The notes under the pieces: model-generated
Databases searched by the model: none
What the model saw: the letters and a program-made list of their open reading frames with translations, nothing else
What the model was told of the DNA's origin: nothing
In this document: positions 1 through 10,705 of the stretch, piece after piece
Layout of the letters: each line of letters begins with the position of its first letter
Position numbering within the stretch: the stretch's first letter is position 1
Made by a program: the position numbers and the translations under genes
Assembly: GCF_031877795.1 (NCBI RefSeq)
Contig: NC_133932.1
Coordinates: forward strand, 77,303,937-77,367,936
From: Strix aluco
Lineage: Eukaryota; Chordata; Aves; Strigiformes; Strigidae
Direction of reading: 5' to 3'
Length of the DNA: 64,000 nt

Positions 1-1047
1 AAGTGATGAAGGGATTGTGCTCTCTATGGCAGCAACACAGCCAGTCCTGAAATCACAGTGTGATGATTAATTCTTTTGACTGGTTTGACATCTCTTTCAA
101 CGTCGCTCTGATATAAATAAATGCTACTGAAGTTAGGTATAAGTGGAAATATTACCTGATTCAGTGACATGGAAAATGAAATTGAATTATCCAAGAGCAT
201 TAATCATTAAGGCAGCTTAATGCTGGAACTGTGTAATTGAATACATGTATTTTCCTCAAAGGATTTAGTGGTTAGATAGGGACTAAAGCCCAGGGGCAAA
301 TTTTTAATTCCTGTAAGAATTCAGCCAATAGTTTAATCTGGGGTTTTCTGCACTTCTACATTCAGTGGAGATCAGTGGCTACTGCATATGTTTTTGGAAA
401 GGAGGGAGAAAAAACCCCAAATCTCTTGTGTACTCTCTGCAGCACTGTCCTGGACATTTCTTAAGTACACACCTGACGAGATCATGGTCGAGCTCCTCAG
501 ATGTGGCAGACAGATGTACAAATAACTTTGTAGAGCTGGACTCAAGCCTGGTCTTGCAATGTGGACTAAAAAAGAACACTTAAGTCTAGACAACTGTATT
601 GTATGATCCCATTTGTTAAACACCATCTGTCTTATCATATTTTACTTCTAAAAACTTGCAGAATATTTATTTAAGGGGTGTATATATATATATACACACA
701 TGTGTGTATATATATGTGTATTTTTGTGTGTCTGCCTCATGCAAAGACAGAACAGTAATTTTTCATTTCCAAGGCTTCTATAGTTGCCATTACATAAGCA
801 AGCATACAGTTTCCTACTGTGTTTTTAAGTCAGACAGAGAAGTGATAAAATTGGAAGGTGAAGCAAAGCTATCAGTCATGCAAAACAAGTGTCTGTCAAA
901 GTAAATAGTTTCCCTCACTTGCAAGAGGAACATGGATTATATTACAGTATCAGTTACTGTAGAAAATTAATCCTATTTGAGATGAGCTCTTAAATGAGAT
1001 AGATACAGTCTTAAAAATGTCTCTCTTTTTCTCTTTTCTCCCCTCAG
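1..1047 (+). other. FGF14: FGF14 last intron (3' part)
   Basis: This AT-rich non-coding sequence lies immediately upstream of the FGF14 terminal exon. It ends in a pyrimidine-rich tract (about 1018-1045) followed by the acceptor AG at 1046-1047, which is a strong 3' splice site. No coding sequence is recognisable in it. The only structured element seen is the TA/CA palindromic microsatellite near 680-724. Confidence 0.85.
680..724. repeat. (TA)n/(CA)n palindromic microsatellite
   Basis: A run of TA dinucleotides passes into CACACA, then TGTGTG, then TA again. Bases 686-715 form a perfect 30-bp inverted repeat with no spacer, centred between 700 and 701. It is intronic, about 330 bp before the FGF14 terminal exon. 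Confidence 0.9.
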
Positions 1048-1184
1048 TTGCCATGTATCGAGAACCATCTTTGCATGATATTGGAGAAACAGTGCCAAAG
1101 GCTGGGGTAACTCCAAGTAAAAGCACAAGTGCATCTGCAATAATGAATGGCGGCAAACCAGTTACCAAGAGTAAGACAACATAG
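1048..1184 (+). CDS. FGF14: FGF14 (FHF4) terminal coding exon
   Basis: FGF14 is an intracellular, non-secreted FGF-homologous factor. It binds the C-terminal domain of voltage-gated sodium channels and tunes their gating and axonal localisation in neurons. This exon encodes only the tail after the beta-trefoil core. It opens with two bases that complete a split Val codon (phase 1 junction), then A-M-Y-R-E-P-S-L-H-D, and ends S-K-T-T with TAG at 1182-1184. The text MYREPSLHD, GVTPSKSTSAS and AIMNGGKPV matches the FGF14 C-terminus as I know it from mammals. Compared with my memory of the human tail, V is I (LHDIGE), P is A (VPKAGV) and N is T (PVTKSK). The splice acceptor is AG at 1046-1047. 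The other four coding exons lie outside the window to the left. Open frames on the opposite strand here are shadows. Confidence 0.95.
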
Positions 1185-4100
1185 CCAGATCCTCACAGGT
1201 GTTGTGACTTACTGAGTCCCGAGTACAGTTGAGCAATTTATCCTTGCCAGACTTCCCCTCTGCAGTGTCTGTGGATCAGCTTGCGGCAAGTCACATGCTT
1301 GCCCGTTGCTGTTGCTGAACTGAGTTGTTGCAAGAGGATAAATCTCAACATGTAGCTCCACCCACAACAAGAAGACACCTGGATGAACCAGCTAAACTCA
1401 GACCATGGAATGCCCTACCAGATATTGGAATGCCTTTTTAATATCTTTTCTGTGACTGTGACACTTCATGTGAATGACATACTTCACAAGTACACTTGAT
1501 ACCTTGCCTGCTGACAATTGCCCATAATCCCTTTTTGAGTCCAGTTTCAGCAAAATCCATGTGTTTAAGTTCTATTTTGTAGCACACAAATAATCAAGTA
1601 ATTTCTAGTTAGATGCTGTAAACCTGTGCTATTATGGATTTCTCTTCTTCCCTTTTTTATAAGGCTGCTCGCTCCACTGTCTGTGACCTTTTGCAGGGAT
1701 TGTGTTTCTCTATAACTTAAGTGTTGCCGGTGGCTTAGTTTTGAAAGCAATCAGGGAATCAGGAAGCCTTCAAAAATCTATTAATACAAATTATATCTAT
1801 AAAGAATAGGATTGTTGTCTCTGGCTTACAATATTGATTAAATGTGAATACTCTCTAGTAACAGATACTGTGCTTCTGAGGTTGGCATTATAGTGGAGGA
1901 AAGAGTGTCAAACACAGCCAACAGGAAGTTTTCTGAAATAAGTGTTTGGCATCCCCCTATAGTTTCTTTTTGTGTGTGTGTTTTATACATATCACAGGCT
2001 TACTGGTAATGGTAACATTTGCCTTGCCCAGCGAGCAAGACCCACTAATTTTTGGGAAAGTGGGTCCAAAGAATTTTGTAGGCCTTGTAGGCCTGAATTA
2101 AGGCTCATTTTTCATCTACTAAATCGTCATTGTTTGAAAAACAAGCACCACCAATTAAAAAAAACATAAATAAGACTAACCAGAATTGCGCTACCTAAAT
2201 CCATTTCAAATATAATCCTTTCCTGTTTTTAAGGAACTGAACTTAATGCCATTGTTATTTTTGGCTGAATCCCACACCTACTTAGCAAAGCATGGGCAAG
2301 GATGTTGTCGTGTTCATTTTTGCAGCACCAATGCAAAGGGTAGTTACAAATTAAATATTTCTGGTGTTTAAAAAAAAAAAAAAAAGTTTTAAAACTGGAC
2401 ATATTACAAATCTTTTATTTTTAGTTTTCGCTAAGCATGCAAAGTCCAGTCCTATGTATCACTGATATCCCAGTACGTACCTCCACCCAGCTTCCTAGGA
2501 AAATATGCCCAACAAATTGCTAGATTGAAGGTGCCTTGCCTTGCTCTCTGTATACTGTACTTTCTCCTACATGAACTTAGAACAAATCAAAAACATTATA
2601 AAATTGAAGCCTTGGACCTTATTACCAGAAACAACATCAATCCTTTGAGTTTGTCATTTGTGAACGATTAAACCAATGTTGGGGGCGAGGAGGAAGATTT
2701 AGAGAATGCCACAGAGATGCCACTGAAGTGTTGCACACTTAATCACAGGCCTTCAGAAGACTAAAAATATGGGTATTCTCTGTATGCTTAAGGAGGTATT
2801 TGTTTCTCAAAAAGGGGCAACAAGGACCAAACTGTACCTCAGTCTGGAAAACTGTGTGGCAATGCTCTCTTGGCCTCTTGTACCTTGATATTTAAAGACA
2901 AAAAAAGGAAATCATCCGTTCCTTTTTTAGCATTGTATTTCTGGCAATTTCTTTTATCACATCTTTGTGCTGAAGTCCCTAACAGAGACTGCTGGTTATT
3001 TCAAACTCCCTGTCTGCTCAGCTGAACAACTGATTCAGTCTGAATGAACTCTTCATGCTAGTTTTCAAATGTATTCTGTTTTTATAAGCAAATTTTGTGC
3101 AGTCTTCAAGGAGACTACTCCAAAGCTGCTAAATTCTAGATAAACTTTTTTTTCATAGGCCAGACTTTCTGGTTTATATCTGTAATATGAGAACAGCAAG
3201 CTAACACTTGATGATGGGTCTTTCTAGGGAGGGAATGAGTTAAGCATGAAGCCCACTATCCATGTAGAGAAAAAAAAATACAAACCTACGCTAATACTGT
3301 GATAAAAATGCAAAGAAACTTTGACTTAGACTGTGCCCTTGCCTGCTAGCACTAAATATGTGTGTGTGGGGAAAACAACACTTTATTAAAAACTTCGGTG
3401 CACCCTTCTCATCCCATCTGGTCCAGTGGGATTTGTGCACCATCCCCGAGAAAACAAAACCAAACCAAAGCAGCTCACGTGGTGAGCTGGGGGTTTACAA
3501 TTCATCTGGGGGACCCATGGGAGGCAGCAGCCTTGACGTTGTACTATCTGCCAGGTCCAGAGGAGGCCCCAGGCTTTCCTACAATTATAAGAGGAGCACT
3601 TCACAATATTTTGAGTGAGATAATACAGCTGAAGGCTAGATACTCTTTCCCTCTCACCTGAATTTCATCACAGTTCATGAGGAGGGAATACATGTGTTCA
3701 TGTCCCATCCAGCCATCTTTTTACTCTCCCAGTATAAGAGCCTGGGGAGAGACAGGGCTGGAGACCTGACTGAGCCATGCAAGGAGGTTCTGGTTCATGG
3801 CCTGATGCTACATAAGTATTGTTTTCAACATTAAACTCTTGATCCTGAGCAATTATGATCTGCAAACCGGTTTGGGGGTCTATAATTAAGGCCAGATTTA
3901 AATTTTTGTAAGCAGTTAGTGCATACTGGAAATACAGCATTTTTTCTTATTTTTTTCTGGTTTTGTTTCTGTGGGCTAAATACGTATGTGTGTTTAATCC
4001 AATGAATAGATGTCCTAAAAAATATTTTTTCTACAATCTGTTTAAACATAGCAAAGGGGTCTTTGTGCTTTGTTTCATCCCTTTAGTTTTGTTGCTTGTC

Positions 4101-5447
4101 TCATCTGTTGCATGGGAAGAGGATAGAAAGGATGAACTGCATGTAGTAGGTGGTGTTTATCCAAGAACTGTTGGTCTGTATTACTAAATTTACATGCATA
4201 TATGCAAAGAGTTTGTCTGCATTGTACAGTTTGTGTTTATTATTATTTGTTGTATACACAGATTCAACATGATGAATAAAACATTTATAAGAAGGCATAC
4301 CAGAAAACAACAAAAAAGTTTATGTAAGAAGTAGACTGTGCAAAACATCATTGCACTCGCCACAGGATGGTGAAACTTCATGTAAATAGGTTGGCAAACT
4401 CAGTTCTCCCCTTTTACCATGCCAAAGAAAATTTTAGCTCCTTAATATAATACCTCTCTTGCTGTTCTCCAGGATGAGACCACCATTTTCTTCCCTCTAA
4501 AATTAATTTTGCTGTTAAGTGAAAGCTGTTTTCAACTGTCTGTTACTACTAAAGTACTGTATAGTAAACCTGATGGAATCCATTTGTATTTACAGATTGG
4601 GTTTTTTGTACTTACATGTCCAGCTGTCTGTGAATCTGCAGCGTTCCAGATCTTCTGCATGCTTGCTTTCTATTTTGTTCTTCTGGGTTTTATCTAATCA
4701 CTGATAAAACAGCACAGCAATCCAACCTCATCTTACCATTTCATATGTTAACACTGCACATAGTCATTATCTCTTTCCTGTTTTTTTAATCTGTATTTCA
4801 GCTACAGTTCTATTTGGCAAAATCAGTCACACCTTAACACTTTTAGAAATCCAGTTTTAAGTAGATATGAACTACTTCAACAAAGCACCGTTTTGTTGTA
4901 CTTAAAATTTTTATAAATACACAAGAATCCTTATGAGATTGCTCAAATGATAGAGCCTATAGAAAGGTGTCTATAGCTTTCAAGTGCTTTGTAGTTCACA
5001 TAGCACAGCTTTTGCTTAATTTGCTGGAGTTTTTAGCCACTCTTAAATAATTTTTTAATATAGTCGTTTTCATTAACTTGTGTAGAGTCAGGTTGGTTCT
5101 TAACAAACTCCTCACCCCCAGATATAGAGTAAAGCAATTCACTTTGACTGTGGTCATATGGACATACCTGAAACAAAGAACTCTGACTTTTTATATATAT
5201 ATATAGGGAAACTTTTTCTCTTGGTTTAAAACCACTGTAAAGCAATGAGATATGAAAGCAGGCAGTTTGGTCCATGCATTGAAAGTGTGTCTTGCTGATC
5301 CATCTGTTTATTGGTATAAAGAAGAAATTATTCAGCTCCATTCAAATGGGAATGCAAGTGAAATTAGACTAAGGAGGTTATCTTTCTTTTAAATGACCCT
5401 TTAGATAAACTCATTCTGTGCAATGCATTTTAAAATGTCTATTAACC

Positions 5448-5472
5448 GGGGGGGGGGGGGGGGGGGGGGGGG
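5448..5472. repeat. poly(G)25 homopolymer
   Basis: Twenty-five consecutive G residues on the + strand, flanked by ATTAACC and ATATGAC. If the FGF14 3'UTR reading is right, the run is in the sense strand of the mRNA and could form a G-quadruplex. The length may be polymorphic or a sequencing artefact. Confidence 0.95.
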
Positions 5473-7195
5473 ATATGACTAATGCAATTGCTATGACTTA
5501 TTTTTAAAAACGTAATAAAATTTTTCTTCTAATACCCAGTCACAGAAATATTAAACTTAGCTTTCTCCATCCCAGTATCATTTGGCTGTATCATTTAGCT
5601 ACAAAGTGAGGTCATTCTGTAAAGAAGCAAGGGCAGTGCATCAGATCAGAAATGTTAGAGCGGGGACATGATTAAATGTTAATCTACGTTTCTAAAAGAG
5701 GGCATGGCCAGGGGAAAAAGAATCACAATTAGGTTAATAATTTACACATGCAAATCGATCCACAGCTGTTTTATAGGAAATATTACAGATATGTTATATA
5801 CAATAGGCATAATCCTGCAAGTCTATTGTAGAAGCATTCGGCACACTTCTGGACTGTGTTCTTTCTCTCATAAGAAGAAAGCAAGGTTATAGTATCTTTT
5901 GTTTATAAGGTTTATAATTCTAACCAGTACAAAATCCCCATTTATCCAATTTGCTTTTGCAACCTGGAACTGCCTTTTGCCACAGGCCTGGAAGCAAGGT
6001 TTTACAGTCACTAGGTATGAAGAATCAAGCAGTATGTTTCACTCTCTTACACCTCTTCCTGCTTTTACAGTTTATATATCTGAAATTCCTGTCACAGGGA
6101 ATGAGGTGTAAAATCACAATTTATTAATACAGCTATTATTTTTGCATATGTGGAATAACAGTCTTATTCCTTCTGATCTCATTTTTCTAGTGAGGAAATG
6201 AGCCACAAAACAGATCTGCTGGGAGTTACATCACCAGTTACCTCAGCATGACGAGCAGGGGGAATGTTCAAGCAACATTATAAGTAACAGAATAAAAATT
6301 GGAAATTAATTTACATATACGTTCTATTTTGAGTAGTCTTAGTTAATACTTTAAGGTTTATCACGATAGCACCATTTTGTTTGATAATTTACATTTTAAA
6401 GACCACTGACAGTAGTTGTCTTAGAATATTCTAATGTTTTTCCATAGATACCTTAACAAACAACTTGGATAGCACTTTTTGAAATGCTATGGCTATGTAA
6501 TCCATACATAAACACCTAAAATGTTGGAGCTGATTTTTTAAAATTCTAACTAGAATTTCAAAATCATCTTACACTTTTTTAAGTTTATAAATTTAAAATG
6601 AAAGCAAATTACAAAGTAAAATGCATCAAATATGACATTGCAACCCTCTAAAGAATTGTTCTTTTGTTTATGAATGAGTACCTGAAATACCACAGCTGAT
6701 CTTCAGTATATATAAATCTGCTTATCATGCCATGAAACAAGTCAAAAGCATCTACTGAACCTAGATAAGAGTTTTGATTATCTAGTATTTTCTTATTACA
6801 GTACTAAATACAAATGGAAGGAAGTCAAGGAAAACTTTGTATCTTTCATTGTTTACACTCTGATTCAGCAGATGAATGTATATGCGAAAAAACACTGATT
6901 ATAAGATGATTCAGGTCAGCAGTATTCATAAATATAAATAAAACTGGCTATCTGTGCACTCCAGACACCAGGGTTGACAAAATGCATATGTGTTAAAATT
7001 TAAGAAGATATTCCTGTTAAGCTCTACAGAGTTTAAGGCTTATAAGTATAAATTATAACTATGATTTCAAGATTAATTTTACTTTGAAGATTCTTTATCC
7101 TGTATCAATACATTTTAGAACTCTGCCTGATATTTTTGTTATCTAAATAGAGAACAGCAGCTAGCAGCTTTGGGATGTACGTCTTGTTATTTATC

Positions 7196-7226
7196 TGCAT
7201 AACTTCTATACTATAGAAGTTATGCA
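7196..7226. repeat. perfect 31-bp palindrome
   Basis: Two 15-bp arms (7196-7210 and 7212-7226) are exact reverse complements around a single C at 7211. In RNA the arms could pair as a long stem, though with a 1-nt spacer a few inner pairs must open to form a loop. It lies in the presumed distal FGF14 3'UTR. No flanking element identifies it as a transposon remnant. Confidence 0.95.
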
Positions 7227-7824
7227 CGGATGTTTGGTGATTATACTCCCTGAGAACATGGGTTTCACAAGCTTCATTTTTAGAAAGAAAGAATCCAGGT
7301 TAAGGAAAATATTGGGTAAGAGAAAAAGCAAGCTACATGGGAAGGGGGAATAATAAAAGTGATTAAATAAATTCATTCAAATTTTTTGCATTCTATTACA
7401 TGTACTGTACCATTGTATTTTCCTATTTCAAAATCGTCCTTTCTAAATGAAAACTAGTTTCTAGACCAATAATGGAAATACTTTTTTTGGCTGATATATA
7501 GTTCCCTTATTTCTGAGTCATGTACCTCTTCAAAAATCAGGACCTTGGCACCTAAACCACAGTATTACAGTTTGGTATTAAAAAGAAATATTTTCCAGCC
7601 ATTTAAGCAATTTCTCACTCAATCATGGTTTCACAAAATGTAAACACTTTTGAAACTAAAATGTATGTATCTTTTTTTTGCTCTAAAGAATTCAAGGGCT
7701 GCCAAATCTACATGTACAAAAAACCAAGAGACTCATATGTAAATAAGTTAGGGAAGTCCCAATAGTTGTGCATCATTCATAACTCAATGTGAATTTCACA
7801 CTGAGCAGCATTTCACCATTGGAA

Positions 7825-7836
7825 AATAAAAATAAA
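7825..7836 (+). terminator. FGF14: tandem poly(A) signals, candidate FGF14 3' end
   Basis: Two AATAAA hexamers stand end to end (7825-7830 and 7831-7836). They are followed about 20-40 nt later by a T/G-rich stretch (7857-7880) of the kind bound by CstF. This is the best-looking + strand polyadenylation site between the FGF14 stop and the ITGBL1 coding region. Use of the site is inferred. Confidence 0.45.
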
Positions 7837-7855
7837 ATTTTTGTTCATACCACTG

Positions 7856-8997
7856 CTTTGTTTGTATTTACTGTATTAAAACTTTAATTACTTTGTTGCC
7901 ATTTTCTGAACATCTTTAGCTGAGACCAGGCTACTGCATAGCACAGCTGATTTTTCAAGTCAGTTGACCTTCAGGCTCCCCATTTCTATAAAAGCAGTTA
8001 AATTCAATGAATACCGTGTGTGACAGTGCAATCTGTTCCAAACAGTGATTTCTAATAGCATACAGAATTGTCATCCTAAAAGTTATTAGTGTAACAAATT
8101 TTCATTTGCTTTACATTTAAGAGGACTAGCAACTGTACATATATAGAGAAGTATGAGAAAAGTACATATGAGTTGCAGGATACATATTCAGAACAGGTAA
8201 TCATACATTTGTATCTTTATTAGTTTCATTCCTTATACTCCTATAGGTTATGCATTTGAAAGTATCAAAACACGTAGACTAGATAACCAACTTACTGACA
8301 CATTAACCACAGAAACTAAGTTCTCTTGTGGACAAGGGTCTATTCAAACATTTTGGTTTTCAGGTAATTGGACCTCAGTTATACAAATACTATGCTTTAA
8401 CCAAATGAGAAATCATTAGTATTTTTATAAGCTTTACAGCTTCTCTCAATTTATGAGCTGGTGCATAATCAGGATCATTACAAAGAAAAAAGGGCCAAAC
8501 AATGTATTTGTCAAACACCAAAAAATGAATCAAATTAATTATTTGCCAAATATTCAAGTAGTGCTACTCTTCTACAGGAGTAATGTTGCATACTGATATG
8601 GAGAGCTGACAACCAAGTAAATAATGCTAAAAAAAAAAAGGCTTTCTTACACATTTTTTAAAGGTTGCTTAGGAAATAGGCATTATGGGTGTAATCTCAG
8701 TCCCACTGAATTTACCAAAAAACTCTGGAGAAGTTCCAGAGGGCCAGTATTTTATGACTTCATCTTTTAGAGCTGGGACTGTCCTGCTCCCAAGACATTT
8801 TAATTTTTTTTCTTTTGGTTTTGTCATGCTTTTCTTTAAGGAGCAGTCCCTCAAATGCATGTTCTAAAGTATTTACACCCATATATGTGTGTGTGCATGC
8901 ACACCCACACCCATACACTGAGTACTTCTGAAATTAAATGTTCTAGCAGCCTAAAGAAAAACAACCAAAAAACCTCCTCAGTCTTTTATGTCCTTTG
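7856..8997 (-). other. ITGBL1: ITGBL1 3'UTR / convergent intergenic gap
   Basis: About 1.1 kb separates the likely FGF14 poly(A) site from the ITGBL1 stop. It must hold the ITGBL1 3'UTR. On the - strand an AATAAA occurs at 8221-8216, about 780 nt after the stop, and is a candidate ITGBL1 poly(A) signal without a striking downstream GU element. A short TG/CA microsatellite (about 8884-8927) is present. No coding sequence was seen. Confidence 0.5.
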
Positions 8998-9089
8998 TTA
9001 AGGGTATTCTCTCCCCAACCAGATTTCACAAGCATTTCCATTCCATCCTTCCCAGCACTCACAGTTTCCACAGCTACAAACACCATTGC
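8998..9089 (-). CDS. ITGBL1: ITGBL1 terminal coding exon
   Basis: ITGBL1 (integrin beta-like 1) is a secreted protein built from Cys-rich modules like the I-EGF repeats of integrin beta stalks. This exon starts after the acceptor AG at 9091-9090 with two bases completing a Gly codon (phase 1). It then reads [20 protein letters not shown] and ends E-I-W-L-G-R-E-Y-P with TAA at 9000-8998. It supplies the last half-module (five Cys) and the short C-terminal tail. The tail matches the mammalian protein as I know it, with R where I recall S in human (GSEYP). The preceding intron is 1502 bp (9090-10591). Confidence 0.95.
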
Positions 9090-10591
9090 CTAGAAGAGAA
9101 TGAATAAAGGGCAATTATCATAATTGAAATGTGCTACATTAAAATGTGTTTTATGGGAAGTAAAAAGCCATGCTAAAGTAGTTGCATTGTTCCTTTATTG
9201 TTCCCCTCACCCCTTTTTTTTTCTTTGGAAGGGAGCAATTACTGTTCCATTGCATTAAGAAGCCACCCCAAACCTACACTTCCAAAGCAGTAATAGCATT
9301 CTCTCAATAATTCCATCATCAGAACTGCAAATATTGTAATTATGCCACCATCATTTGTACCCAGGTGTTGAGGCTCAGTGTTCACACTGTACCTCCAGGT
9401 ACAAGGAAAAACAAGATTACTTTTAACTATTATGCAGAAAGAAAAAGACATAAAAGAGTTACAAACAGAATAGCAATAAAAACATCGCTTTGAATATGAA
9501 AAACTTTAAACAAGTTCTCGGAAGTGCTATACAAATAAATAATATCTCAAACTCTCTATTAAATAGATAAAATATGTGTTGTCCCTATTTTGCAGTGAGG
9601 AAACATTAAGTGCTGAGACCCCTATTTTCATTTTACTTCAATATTTTTGACTTCTGGATGCTCAGCTTGAGACCTCTACAGCCTGGATGTCCAATGTAAG
9701 CTTCTCTTTCTACTGACTTTATGAAGATATGTGAATAACTGCTGCAGCTGAAGATAAGGCTCCTGTTGCCTCTATACTGGCTACTTGCCCCCAGAAAAGG
9801 ACCCTTGCTAATAGGGCTAGCCAGTAGATACAATTTACTAGTGTCAGCCCTCCCACTCTTGCTCTAATCAGTTTGCAGATTTCCTCCACATCTAATAATT
9901 GCTCAGCAAAGACTTTCTAAAATTAAGATTTATAACAGGAAGCAGCCAGTGAGTTAATGTAGCAATTCCCATGTTGCTTCTTGTCACTAGATTTGTTATG
10001 AGGGTTTGTTGGCAGCCTGCCCATTTCTTTCCGCATCTGCCACCTGAACTCTCAGACAATGTTAAGGTGAAGCTGCTTTAATCACTAGACATCACATCAT
10101 AAGAAAACCTGTCAGGTATTTCAGCCTCCCACTGAGAATCGTCTGATTGCCAGGTAGCTCTGTTAACCCACACAACTGTGCCTCTCACCTACCAAAGATT
10201 ATCAGACAAGTGAACTTCATCTATGACTTAAATGTATTATACACATAGAAAGTCCAGTAAGAGAACAAAAGTTAAAGAAATCTCATGATCACAATGCTGA
10301 CACTTATGTCCTTTTCCAAAAAGCAGTAACTTGTAGACTATTACAGTGAAAATTGTTGATGGATTTCATAGCTGGCTTACTTTTTTAAATTCATACTCCG
10401 GCTTTCAACTGTTGTTGTGAAACCTCAAGTTGATTATCACACTGCACAAAGAAACAATTATAGCAGGTTTAAATAACCAGTAAATGCACTTCCTCCATCA
10501 CTGGAGAAAGAAGAAGCTGGGCTTTGTCTAACATAATTCCCATCAACACCGTTTGTTTCTTGGAGCAATTAAGTGATAGCCTGTACTGCAC
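9090..10591 (-). other. ITGBL1: ITGBL1 last intron
   Basis: Non-coding sequence between the two last ITGBL1 exons, with donor GT at 10591-10590 and acceptor AG at 9091-9090. I recognise no repeat family or gene in it. Confidence 0.85.
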
Positions 10592-10705
10592 CTGTGCAAA
10601 TGAGACCATCATGTTTGTCACAGTCTCTGTCATCGCATTCACAGAAATCGCCTGAAATGTACCATTCCTGTGGTGAACAGATGCACTTTCCACAGTGGCA
10701 GGAAC
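10592..10705 (-). CDS. ITGBL1: ITGBL1 penultimate coding exon
   Basis: A 114-bp phase 1-1 exon adding 38 codons. It reads [10 protein letters not shown] at its start, then [16 protein letters not shown], and ends G-L-I-C-T. It carries eight cysteines in the C-x-C-G-x-C-x-C spacing typical of I-EGF modules and the conserved C-E-C-D-D-R-x-C motif. The acceptor is AG at 10707-10706 and the donor is gtgcag at 10591-10586. Its first codon joins the preceding exon's G to give S-G-K-G-S-C-H-C, as in the mammalian protein. Exons of this kind encode disulfide-rich extracellular modules and can be added or lost without a frame change. Confidence 0.95.

Larger units (their letters stand above)
1185..7855 (+). 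other. FGF14: probable FGF14 3'UTR
   Basis: About 6.7 kb of AT-rich sequence without convincing coding potential follows the FGF14 stop. It contains several possible poly(A) signals, for example AATAAA near 4276. It also has an A16 run at 2370-2385, a poly(G)25 run and a 31-bp palindrome. I see no CR1 or LTR copy inside it, in contrast to the ITGBL1 introns, which fits transcribed and constrained sequence. The distal end is inferred from the tandem AATAAA pair at 7825-7836, and a shorter UTR using an upstream signal is possible. The scattered open frames of 60-100 codons look random. Confidence 0.5.

Noticed and set aside
372..1168. Short open frames on both strands around the FGF14 exon as separate genes
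   Set aside because: They overlap or oppose the identified FGF14 exon or lie in AT-rich intron, and show no domain or conservation signature.
7196..7226. Cre recombinase loxP site
   Set aside because: The arms lack one G of the loxP arm and the spacer is 1 nt, not 8. It is a natural palindrome, not an engineered site.
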